Of a stretch of 64,000 bases of DNA, positions 41,233 through 52,885 are shown piece after piece. The translations under genes and the position numbers were made by a program. The stretch is from Trichoplax sp. H2 (taxonomy: Eukaryota > Placozoa > Uniplacotomia > Trichoplacea). The stretch covers positions 1,040,366 to 1,104,365 of the forward strand of contig NOWV01000010.1 in the NCBI GenBank assembly GCA_003344405.1, given 5' to 3'. Below the pieces are notes generated by a model. It was not told the DNA's origin. It ran no database searches and saw only the letters and a program-made list of their open reading frames with translations. Position 1 is the first letter of the stretch. Every line of letters starts with the position of its first letter.

Positions 41233-44200
41233 ATGGCGGCTAGTAGAACCATCAATAGTTGGGTTTTTCTAATCATAGCTCTTTCATTCCTTGTACAAAC
41301 TAATATTCACTCTTCTCAGGCTGCAGTAATATTTGACATCGATAGCAATGTATCTCAACCTCTACCAACAACGGATAACGTAAGTTGAACAGTATTAATA
41401 AAAGGTTTCACTGAATGGAAGTATATGCTTTCAATTCGAATGTGTTAATGTCATCATTCTTATTACTATTAGTATTAATCTTTTATTCCGTTTACTTAAT
41501 CGATCGGCTTAGTTTTAGCGTATTGACGTTTAAGCATAATTGGATCATCTATTTTCCACAAAAAAGAAAAACTTTATTGCAATCCGACATCATTTCATCT
41601 ATTGGAGCTATTGAAGCTGCACAAATTAGAAATATTGTCAACAATAAATCGGAGTTACTTCTTATTGATTAGCTTAAATGCCGACGATAATGTACCTTAT
41701 GTATCCATTAGATGTAATCAGCTGCACAGTACAATGTTGACAGAATGTCAAACAGCAATAATTTGACTTCACATTAATTATAAAAAATTTTCTACATATT
41801 ATATTAAATATTATCCATCAGCCATATCGACTATGATTTGTCGCTCTAATAAAAATGATTACAATTTTTTGCTCAAAGACAAGTGGTGGTGCTGGTGATA
41901 CTTGCTACCAGATGAGACATAGCTGGTTTCCCTGTGCTAATAACGTAAGCAATTAGTTGACTATTTCGTAAAAAGTAAGAGACGAAGCAAATATTAATAG
42001 CACCGCTGCAAGATTTGTTAATGATTATAAAATTAGCTCCAGTATTTATAAAAATATATAGAATATCATGAAGATTTTTGTAAGACGTTCCAGTATTTCT
42101 TGTTTAAAGTTTGAAAGACTGATTATGAAGCTAATACATGACTACTTTATAGATTCCTGGAAATTTGATTTTAATGGTCTTTTATGGCACGATATTGATA
42201 ATGGCAGCTAAATTAATTTCAGGTATGGAAGGATAAAATACTGTTTTAATTATCGTATGAAGAGTGTACGATTATAATACCTGACATAGAATACATAATT
42301 AATCTGCCTCATCTTAAATCTGGTCGATCAATTACCTATGCTTTGTGAGCTTATCAAGTTAGGTTCTCAGAATACGATTAGTTTCATAAAATAATACAAC
42401 ATTTTATTATATTTTGTTATGGGAATCATGTTTACACAATCTGATGTACATAACATATTAATTAATGTATTTTAACAGATGGAGCAGAATTGTTGTTAGA
42501 TTTAGGATTGCCAGCCAGCATCATTGGTAAGTGAGATCTATTGAAGTTGCAGAATCATCATTACCTCATAATATTCGTATATAACATACCGTAATAACAT
42601 AGTAATTTAGAAAGCGAATTTGCGAAAATAGATAATATAAGCATAATAAATGATAATAATAATGATTTAGGACTTTATAACAATTAGGTGGGTTGGTATT
42701 GCCACTACTAGGAGCCATACCTGATGCAGTCATGATTTTAGTATCTGGATTAGGACCTAAAGAATTAGCGCAAAGAAAAATAAGCGTAGGAATGGGGTAT
42801 GAATTTTAGTTTACCGATAAGGCTGAAAAGTTTAGAACAGAGAAAAATACGAAGATGAATTGAACTTGATAGTATTTACAAGCTATTGATAGAAATAAGC
42901 AAATGTTAAGTTAATGCTGGACTCGTTCTGTTTGCTCATGAACTAATTTCTCAATGATTAATTCTAGAGCATTGGCTGGTAGCACAATTATGTTGCTAAC
43001 ACTAGCTTGGGCGGGTAGTTTAATTATTGGCAGGTGTGATTTAGGCGAAGACGGTAAAGCAATCGAAAAAACGGGCGCTGATAAATTTAGCCTAACCCGC
43101 CAGGTATTCAACTTGAACTACTAGATGTTGCTCTTACCTAAGATTGATGATCGTTTCGTGTCTTTTATCTTTCTTGAATCAGCCATAAATGAAATCTATA
43201 AATATCCTTTGTTATTTTAGGGAGTTACCGTTATGAGTGATGTCAAAGTTGGTGTTATTGTGATGGTTTTAACATCTCTATCCTACCTGTAAGCTCTATG
43301 TTGATATGTTAATTAATTTAGATGCTAAGTAAAACGCAAAATCTACCTCTATTTCGATTGTTATACAGTAGTATTTTCAAATTATTAAACAAATTAGAAT
43401 TTGATTTATAGTTAAGGGTTTAAGTTAGGTTTTAGCTTTCTTGACTGATTAAATAATCGCCAATGCTATGCAATATTTCAATATCTTCTATTTATGATCC
43501 AGCGTTGTGCAAACTGCTGATTGGGTTTATGGTCCGAGCAAAGTAGGGCCTCAACCGGCTTATATTCGCTACTGTGCTCTAGCAACAATGATTATAAGCA
43601 TTATCAGCTGTATTGTTAACATGGCCTATTTGGTAAATACTGTGTTAAATTTATTTTTTTAGCTATGATAGCAAAAACTCAGTTTTATGTTTGATAAATA
43701 CTCATTCAATTGGATAATTTAGATATGGGATAGTAAAGCTGCAGAAAGAAGGCAGCAAAGACGTCATGAAGAAATGTAAAATGATTAAGTTGAAACTATT
43801 AATGATTACTCATAACGTATTTAAGATTGTTGTTGCTTGAATTCCAACTGAATGACAGTTATCATTGAAAATAGGCTGAAAAGAAAAGTAGTACAAAAAT
43901 TCATTCTGAATATGACCGCTTCATTTACACAGCCGTCCAAAATAGGCGATGTTGAAAGAGCACAAGATCATAACACTAAGGTAGCTGGTACAAGCCAAGC
44001 TAATGAGGACGAAGAATCTACGAATGAGAAAAGCCGATTGGTTCCTCCTGCAGCTGGTGTGTATAGAATAAGGCTAAATTTATATTAACCTAGTCTTTTC
44101 AGTCAAGTTTTACTGTTAAAAGTAGCAAGATGTCGCATCGAGTTAAGATCTTAGAACTGTATATTTATTAAATTCTATCTGTTTGTACTTATTAGAGCGA

Positions 44201-46324
44201 AATATAGCTAAATTAATTGGTATATACAGTAAATTTATGATATCTCTTTAATTTAGGTCTATCTAAAAAGTATTTTACTGCATGGAAAGTAATGGCTTCA
44301 GCAAAAGAGAGCCAAGAAGAAAAAGAAGAGGAAGAGAGCCCGAAACAAGACGAAAATGAGCAGAAAAAAGAAACAGATGAACCCAAAGGAAAGGTATACA
44401 AGTAGAATTATTAAGCAATCATTTCCATTGGAAAATATTGGTTCATGATAAAAGATTTTTGGTTATTCTTCATATTCGGGAAAGAACAAAGTACTGCACA
44501 GTGCATCATCACTATATTTAGCTAACGATAGATGGTGAATCCTGTAGCCAAATTAAACACTGATGTCATAAATGAGAGCTGATAGAATTAGTCATGTAAG
44601 AAAAATTTTCATTTGATCACTTGAAGAAGACCGAAAAAGAATCAACTATATCTAGTGATCTTGATCTATTTATTATAACCTATGAACTATCAATTATTTA
44701 GAAATGGCTATGCAATATTGCCAACTGATTTTTTAATTTACATAATATGAGTCAATGATATATTCGTATGGCTATCCATACGGGATAAGTTGTATAAATT
44801 AAAAGACAGATTATAGAGTCACGAAGCAGTAATTTATTGACGAGCAACTTCGCTTATTATTATTTATAGACTAAGTTAATCATCGTAAATAAAACTGATA
44901 CCATCTATTATCTTTGGCTGATTTAGGATAGTGATGAACCTGAAGATAAGGACAAAGTCCTAAAGAAATCGATAGCAATGTTACTGGGTGGATTATTACT
45001 GGTAGCTAGCTCTATATTTAAAGCTAAAGATTTAATTTGTTAATTTGCGCTTGCTTTTTTAGTAGTTAATTAGCAATCAAGTTTATCAATAAGTTAACTA
45101 AAAGAAGTAGTTTTAGATGCAATTGTAGTTTTATCCAAGTTTTAATTCATCAATACTAATTATTGGATAATAAATAATTAATTATATGTAATCAAATAAT
45201 TTTGATGGTCAATAATTTTAGATATTAAATGGAGTTGTTTCAAAGCGCTGCTCTGATTTTGTTACTTACTAATGATTTTAGGTAATTAATATAATAAAAT
45301 TTAGAATTTTATACTTTTCTGTCATACAGGTAACGTTTTTCTCAGATCCGATGTGTAATGCTGTTGTAGCATTAACTAACCCATATAATGAGAACTACAT
45401 TCCAATTTCCGGTAAGCAAAGTTATCATTACTATTAATTAGTATAAAAACGACATATAACTTGATTCTTACACAACAAGGGAGCTCTAGTTATTCCAATA
45501 CTAGTGCTAATATCGATTAAATATCAAATTTAAATAGTGCGATATTAATTTTGACATCTTGTTCTATTACATAATTATTTAAAATTTCAATCCGGAAAAC
45601 TAGCCTTTTATATCTCGTTTGTGGTCAATCCAATTTGCTCCAATGCATCTGAATTAATTTCTTCTTTGCAATTTGCTGCTAAAAGAAAGCGATTAAATAT
45701 AACCGTAACATACAGCCAGGTTACACTACTATTTTCGTATTCAGTTATTTCTATAATTACTATCATTAAAGAATTTTATTAAGTTAGCTTATGTTGATAG
45801 TTATTTTGCGTCGATTTGTTTTAGCTATATGGAGCAGCTACAATGAATAATACGTTATGCCTGGCTGTATTTACTGGATTAGTATTTTTCCGAGGTTTAC
45901 AATGGGAATCATCCGCAGGTTAGTCTTAAGCATTCAAAATTTTGACTGCTATTTAACAGCTTTTTCTCTATTTCTTAAATTCCATAGTGGTGTCTAGACG
46001 ACTAATTTGACTATCATCTATTTATTTTAATCAAATTATCGCAGAGGTATTGGTGATATTAATAGTTGTATGGTTTGTAGCAATATTTGGATATAGGGAA
46101 ACTTATAAGGTAAAGATAAGGGAATAAAACAAAAAAATAGTTATATTTAAAAAAAATTAGTATCAATGAAATTGACAGATGATGTCTTTAAGTTGATTTG
46201 TCTGATTAAATTTAACTTCATGTTATTTCCATAGGTATGGATGGGCTTTCCGATCGCCGTCATGTACATTTTCTCTATTGTCTTAGTAGCAATTTTGCAA
46301 AGTCCACTAGTTGGTTGGAAGTAA
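41233..46324 (+). CDS. Ca2+/cation antiporter (CaCA superfamily), NCL-like sodium/calcium exchanger
   Basis: Exons: 41233-41379, 41884-41944, 42153-42222, 42479-42526, 42688-42796, 42968-43103, 43221-43288, 43503-43632, 43723-43775, 43875-44056, 44257-44393, 44927-45001, 45330-45411, 45604-45719, 45825-45918, 46045-46109 and 46235-46324. Phases join from 41884 onward; one or more exons between 41379 and 41884 are missing. A signal peptide (WVFLIIALSFLVQTNIHSSQ) opens the protein. A Cys-bearing extracellular segment (TCYQMRHSWFPCANN) precedes the first repeat: DGAELLLDLGLPASIIGGLV, LPLLGAIPDAVMILVSGLG and GALAGSTIMLLTLAWAG. A long, charged cytosolic loop (QRRHEEM to DEPKGKDSDEPEDKDK) follows. 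The second repeat is FYISFVVNPICSNASELISS with YGAATMNNTLCLAVFTG. The layout matches NCL/EF-hand-type exchangers of plants and invertebrates, but I see no clear EF-hand in the loop. Poly(A) signal AATAAA at 46474. Role: Ca2+ extrusion or compartment loading (family knowledge). Confidence 0.88.
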
Positions 46325-48374
46325 CGCAATTAAGCTGGCAGTTGCAGTCTGCGATAACAGAAAATGCTTGATAGCATTCAATACATCTTCTATATTTGAC
46401 AGGCTAAATAGTTTAAATTTTTACTGGCTATTAATTAATCTTTACTTTGTAAAGTTAAACGTTATATAGATGAAATAAATATCATTATTATGACCAAACA
46501 CTATAGAATACAAGAGTAAAAATGCCTTTAAAATCTTACAGTAAACCATTTTTTTATGAGGAATATTTTAACTATGGTATGATATAGGTGAAACTGAAGC
46601 AATTCTAATAGTCGTGTTGATTGATTATGTATGCTCTACAGAGGTTCGTTATTTAAGCTAGAACATATTCTTAAATTAAATGCTAGAGATATCGATAGAC
46701 CGAAAAATTTTTAAATATAGTACTTCTTTATAACCTTATTAATAGTCCAGCTACAATGCTAATTACTTCGGTAATCAGGCTTGTTCATGTATATCTCCAA
46801 TGTGTACCTACATACATACAATATGTAGCTGCTTTAGCGAAAATAGACAATTATATTTTCATCTTATGTTCAGAATCAAATTTAGATATTAGTCCACTGT
46901 GCTGAAATTGCAAATTGAAGAATTAAGTATTAAAAACAACATTCGTTTTCCTGACATATGCAAAGATAATTTCTTTTATAATTTGATAGTCAATTGTTTC
47001 TCTATCAATATCTAATGCAGCTATATAAAATGAATTTGTTTCAAACTAATCTGCTATATGAAATACACCTTTATAAATTAGATTATTTTACCTTTAGTGT
47101 GTTAATAAATGCAAATACAAGAGCAAAGATGTCGTTAAATTACTGTGTTTTATAGTAATCACTTGAATGCCTTTATTTCGTTCGTGTACTCACATATGGT
47201 TACATGAATCAGTTGGTATGACGGATCTTAGCAATTTTCGTATAGTTATTTTATTCTAGGAATTAGACAGTACAGCATAAATCGCATGCAAATGCGGTTT
47301 TGCAATTTTAGAAATTTAAAATGTATCACAATTCATGCAATTAAATAAATTGATGATTCATCGAATTAGCCTAATTTAGAATTAAATGATAGCGAAAAGA
47401 GGAAATAATACAGTATTATAGCTGTGACGGATATAACTACACTACCCGTAGAATCCTATTTAATTAATCGATAACATAATCGTAAATTAGGTTGCCCTAA
47501 TCAGTTATCTGCTAGTCTGCAATAAGGCATAGAAAAGAATTTAGAAATTGCCCGCAATATAACCTGATATACAGTCTAATACAGTGCTCAGCTATCACTA
47601 GTCAAAATTCTTAAAGTACATGCAAATCGTTCGTGTACTGTAGATAATGAGTAACTTGTCAAGATTATAATTATGCTTTAGTAAAAGCGTTAGGAATAAA
47701 AGTTCGCCGCAATGTAACCTGATATGCTGTACAGTATAGTACTCAAAATTTTTAAAATACATGCAAATCATTGGTCTACTGTGAATATGAGTAACTTTTA
47801 AGGATTACAATTATGCGTTAGTTAAGGGGTTAGGAATAAAAATTAGCCATAATGTAACCTGATATAGTGTATGCGTATAACGTAGTACTCAAAATTTTAA
47901 AAATATATGCAAATCATTCGTCTACTGTAGATATGAGTAGCTTTATCAAGATTACCATTATATCTTAGTTATGGCGTTGGGCCCATTTACGACGTGTAGA
48001 TTTTAGTTTTAGACTAATTATCAATTTTTATATAGTGCTGGAGTAGTTTTTACTGCCACAATCACTACAGACTTAACAGATTTTCTTTTTTATTTATAAT
48101 GGCGCAAGTTAGCTAATTCTTATAAATTACAGCAGTTTGTAATCCATAGGTTTGCAGATTACAAATGTAACAACGTCAAAACACCACAACCTAAACGTAC
48201 AATAAAGCTATTCAATTTTTTTTAAAAACTGTTACAAGTTTTCAGCATTTGACGGATAATCACTTTCAAGCAGGTTGGTTAAAGCTTCATATAATAGAAT
48301 GTAGCCTGCATAAAACTATAGCAATCATATAAATGAATGCATTTAAATGAATTGATCTATTTTCTTCCTTTGCA
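46325..48374. other. Intergenic spacer between the antiporter and COX5B
   Basis: No gene is seen. It includes the tandem repeat at 47545-47970 and otherwise AT-rich unique sequence. Confidence 0.55.
47545..47970. repeat. Tandem repeat, ~143 bp unit, three copies
   Basis: TGCAAATC-TTCGT-TACTGT occurs at 47621, 47762 and 47908 (spacings 141 and 146). Each copy carries GTTAGGAATAAAA, CGCAATGTAACCTGATAT and GTACTCAAAATTTTTAAAA with small changes. Confidence 0.85.
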
Positions 48375-50315
48375 TTACTTTGCCTCAACCAATTTCCACC
48401 AATGGCCACAATCACATTGTTGCGGATTACCTTTCTTTAAAGTCATATAGATAATTTGAGTTGCTTCCGGCTCACCTTATCGTTTGCAAAGAGTAAAGTA
48501 TTAATGAACAATGTGTACTATCATCAGAGCAAGTAAAAGCTATTTACACGATTTCACCATAAGGTATGAAATAGAAAAAGTAAGCAGTGATATACATTTC
48601 TATACAGAAAAGTCTATTTTTCTAGATTGATTCACATTTACAAGGCAACCATCTATTAATAGAAGATAATGAGTGGATTGGAGCTGAATAAAAGCATTCC
48701 TTGAGTATTTTTTTTATATATTTATAGATGGCATTGACATATATATATATTTGTACATTGTTTAAATTAGCTCTTTCTAGCTTACTACTGTAGGATAGTC
48801 AATAGCCGTAAAGGTAATTGTGCAGTCGCTATCGATATCGGGGTAACAGTTATGGAATAAACACTGGATACTTACAAACGCAACCCAATATCCTTTCATC
48901 GAAATGAGAAGGGACCCCGCGTGGGTTTACTGCAGTTCCCCATGGACCTTCGTGAAAGCTCATATCAAAGGGATCCTAAAAGATCAATTTTACAGTTATT
49001 GTTAGGCAGCAGTTGATATTAAAATCTTATTGTAGTACACTAAGGTTTCCATAAAATAGTAGCGTACAGCCCTAGAACAGAGCCAGTAGAAACCGTTCAA
49101 TAGTTATAAATAGAAACTGTAGAAATTGTTAGGAAGAGAATTATAGCAGGAAGAATAGAAAAACTTTATCATGATGAGGATACATAAGCTATCACTTCGG
49201 CATGCTAATTTTTATGGCTATTACTAGTTCATAGCATGATAGTAACGATTGGATTTTGCTTTATTCAAGGGTCTACAACATTGAATATAATTTCCTACTG
49301 TATGCTACATTCAAGCTTGAATGATATTTAGGGGAAATGGAAGATTATTCTTTCAGTGCTGAGGAGAAGATTGCGATGGCCATTTCTATATACATTCAAT
49401 CATGTATAATGGTGAAATGGCCGTTTACATCTTGATAATGGCGAATCACTATACAAACGATATAAACTCTGGTTGAAGCGACAATAAAGTCCAAAGTATT
49501 AAACTAGTTGCTGCATAACTGTTAATGTATCGATGCTGGCATAAAATGTGATATTACTGCTATGAATATTATATGTACAATAGTACTAAAAATCCTATAG
49601 ATCGTCATGATGTCTGCCTATTCTGTTCAAAGTGATTTTTGTACGCGGCGAAAAATGGAATCTAGAATTATGCAATTACTAAGTACGCGTACATAGGTTA
49701 TAAAGAGAATGTCGATGACTGCTCGGTAGGAACATTGAAGCTTATTCCTTTGATTATCGTTTAATAAATTAAGCGTTTGTTTTCATGACTTACAGTGTTA
49801 CCAGTCATCATAGCGTCATGTTCAAATTTTTCTTTACCGGTTGCTTGCTCACTAGCGCTAGGGATTCGGCCAGTGACGCCAACATCTGAAGCTACAATTG
49901 GAAAAAAGGAAAATGCCCATCTGTGAGCTACCAGAACAAATCCTACATCATTATATACAGACTAGACTAATGTCGTAAAATGGAATTATTTGGGTATAAG
50001 ACCATTGAAAAGTATTTATTTTAGTGTAGAGGAAGAGAAGTGGTATACAGAAAAAGTCTTGAGCACATAGTGCGCTTTGATGCACAAGCATACTAAACAT
50101 CCACATGCAAAAACACCCGAAAAGTTGGTACATATGTAATATGAAAATGTTATGTCATCCAAGCTTCAATTTATGAGTATGATAGGTTCAAATATTTAGT
50201 TATAGTTACATTGCGTTGTTTCATGACGAACTCCGTTGATTAAAGCTCGTGAGACAGTAGGATTAAAAATGCAACGGTAGAAACTCGGCAGTGACAATCG
50301 AGTCAGAGAAGCCAT
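48375..50315 (-). CDS. COX5B: Cytochrome c oxidase subunit 5B, mitochondrial
   Basis: This is a nuclear-encoded, zinc-binding structural subunit of respiratory complex IV on the matrix side. Exons (minus): 50315-50210, 49891-49794, 48975-48876 and 48475-48375. They total 405 nt, 134 aa, with all phases joining. Residues 1-35 (MASLTRLSLPSFYRCIF...) form an Arg/Ser-rich matrix-targeting presequence without acidic residues until its end. The mature part shows the family signature ASEQATGKEKFEHDAMM, DPFDMSFHEGPWGTAVNPRG, ERILGCVCEPEA and KKGNPQQCDCGHWWKLVE. The zinc ligands read as CxC and CxC: mammals have CxxC at the second pair, while I recall invertebrates using C-x-C-G-H-W. An NRF1-like site lies 38 bp upstream of the ATG. 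The gene shares its strand with the downstream-numbered FERM gene but is not fused to it. Confidence 0.95.
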
Positions 50316-50352
50316 TTTTCTTTAGCAGCGATGGAAGAGTTGACCGTTTTTT

Positions 50353-50363
50353 TGCGCATGCGT
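50353..50363. promoter_or_regulatory. NRF1-like binding site upstream of COX5B
   Basis: TGCGCATGCGT, close to the palindromic NRF1 consensus YGCGCAYGCGCR, lies 38 bp upstream of the COX5B start codon in otherwise CpG-poor DNA. NRF1 control of nuclear respiratory-chain genes is established in vertebrates; its use here is inference. Confidence 0.55.
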
Positions 50364-52885
50364 ACCAGAAGGAGCACGGACAATCACTAGCAGCAGTGCC
50401 CAACCCCGGTACTCGTCCCCGGGCTTGAGCACTGGCCTAACTCTACTGTGGTCGGATCCCATCGAGGTCAAACGACAGTACTGTAGCCTACAATACTGCT
50501 TGTCAATACTGTACACTGTACACTGTACTGTACGATGCATGTGTTTGTGTCGCTACAAGTTGAAGTGTATAGCTGCTACAGGGTAGCGGTAGCGGTCACG
50601 TTTACAGAGGGAAAGCTGTGTACTATGTACTGTACTGCAACCTGGATAGGCTATCAACTGGACTAGTCAGTAGTCCTTCTTCCGTACTCTACTGTCTATA
50701 TACAGTACAGTATATTATGGAAAATCATAGACCAACGCCAAACTACAGTATCAATCTGACTGTGAAGACAGTACTGTTATAATGTACCCTAGTGTACAGT
50801 AAGTAAAAAGTGCCTGATGTCTTCAACATCCAGAGACCAAATCCAATTTGCTTTTTTTTGTCTTAGTCCCAGGAACATGGACATGACAGTTTGGATTCAT
50901 ACAGTACAATGTACACTATCCACTGTACACTGTACTCGAGGTTCTTTTACTGTACTGTACAGTACAGTATACTGTAAACTGCACGAGGCTCTTTTACAGT
51001 ACAGTACTGTACAGTACTGTACTGTACTGTAAAACCTGGAGCTTCCAAGTCCCTTGGAAAAAAAACGTACAGTTTGTCTCCATATGATATACTCTACATG
51101 GTGTAGATGCTTTATATTGAACACATGAAGGGAGAGATTCAATCAGGGGCTTTTGAATCGACTTTTCTCTTACTGTAGAAATGTCAGTATGTTTTTTTCT
51201 TAACTCTATCATTGTACCACACGTCTGCAACCGTCCACTACGATTGTCATCGTAACATGAGTTAGACTTGCAAAGAAAATTTGCAACCAATACTGTACAC
51301 TGTACTGTACAGTACGGTATCATGAGTAATGTACTGTGCACTGTACACTCAACGTCGAGCATAGTAACCGTGTCCGCAGCTCGACTCGAAGTCGACTCAG
51401 ACCTTGGAAATTTCTTGATTGCTCTTGATCACTTACAGCTTACATACTTATGCCTTGTACTCGTATACCATCTCTACGCTCTTACAGTAAATGAGTTATC
51501 TTTCAATTGCATTAATGCATGTTAAACTTCGTAACACTTTACTGAGAAAAATCACCATCGAAATAACCATGAGCTCATCCAATTTTTCAAATACGTGTAC
51601 ATTTCAATAGGCCAGAGATAGGTTGTTCTTTGAACTGCTCATTGCGAGTGGTTATAACGAAATGAAATACTGTCTTCATTTTTCCTAGGATGCTAATCAA
51701 TTCTTATTAAGGAAGCGTTTACTACTGTACAATGCAAATGCTGCTTCCCAATGAGATAGATGAATAAGGAAGGATTGAATACCGTAGTAATGATATCAAC
51801 ACGCTTCTGTACTATTGATTCAAGTAGCCACAGTAAACACTTGAAGTATGATGGATGACTGCTGTAACTCTTATATCTGCTAATAGATCCCTTGCTCGTT
51901 GTAGTGGGTGTACTATACTGTACTTGTACTTTTCACTGTATTATTTATCGTTGACTCCTAATAATTAATTATCCCTGAATTTCCTATCATACTTTTCTAC
52001 GCCATTGCAAGTTTAAACAGTTCTTTGTTTCTTTACTCTCGTGAAGTAATATTACCATGTATCGACATGCATTTACAATAACTATGTCGTTATTAATTCT
52101 AAGAAAGTCTTTCCCTTCTACTATTAATTCTAAAAACGTGCATCCTACTAAGCATTACCAGTTCTTCAATGACAACATATAAAATGATGAGTGAGTTTTG
52201 CCGAAACGACAATGACTCAACGTTCTTACGCAATTGGTCAAACCATCCAATTAAGTAAAGGCAGAGGCAGAATTTAATGATTCAATTCATCTGCATTTTC
52301 GTACTAGTCACACAATAGCTATAAATGATTATTGTGTTAAGAACCTTAGGCTAATGTACTTTATTGCCGAAACAAAAGTATTTATCTAGATGAGGAAAAA
52401 CAAATAAATACTTGCCTTGAGCAACTATCGGCATTTTCATGCTGTGTAAAATACGACTGTGAACAAACGGTACCGTAGTTACTGATGCTTAAAACACATC
52501 ACAAGCAAATCATTATACACCTATTTTGTCACTACTCTTAGCAATCCAAGTTATAACTACATCATAGAGCATTAACTATTCCTAAATATATGTCAAATCG
52601 ATGTACTAGGCAGCATTTGAATACATGAATATACGTGGCTGTACTATATACTCCCTTACGAGTTTTCGCACTGCTACAATATAAACCAATAATGTAATAT
52701 CTAGCCATTTTTAAAAGTACGATAATTAAAAATTAAGATAATTAGGCAAGAACGATGAATACCAGGTCAAACCAGAACGTACGATCTTTATATTCTGTTA
52801 AAGAAAATTATTTTATTTTTTAGAATATTACCATACAGCACTAAATAAAATAAGTTATATCGTAAGCGTACCAATAATATAACTT
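50364..52885. other. COX5B 5' flank and spacer to the FERM gene, with TACAG/CTGTA arrays
   Basis: Dense orientation-switching TACAG/CTGTA runs occur at about 50510-50535, 50905-51035 and 51290-51350. The rest to 52885 shows no gene. Open frames over the arrays are repeat translations. A minus-strand AATAAA for the FERM gene sits near 52812. Confidence 0.6.

Noticed and set aside
50817-51525. Open frames on both strands upstream of COX5B
   Set aside because: They have the same repeat-derived coding potential and mutually overlap on opposite strands.
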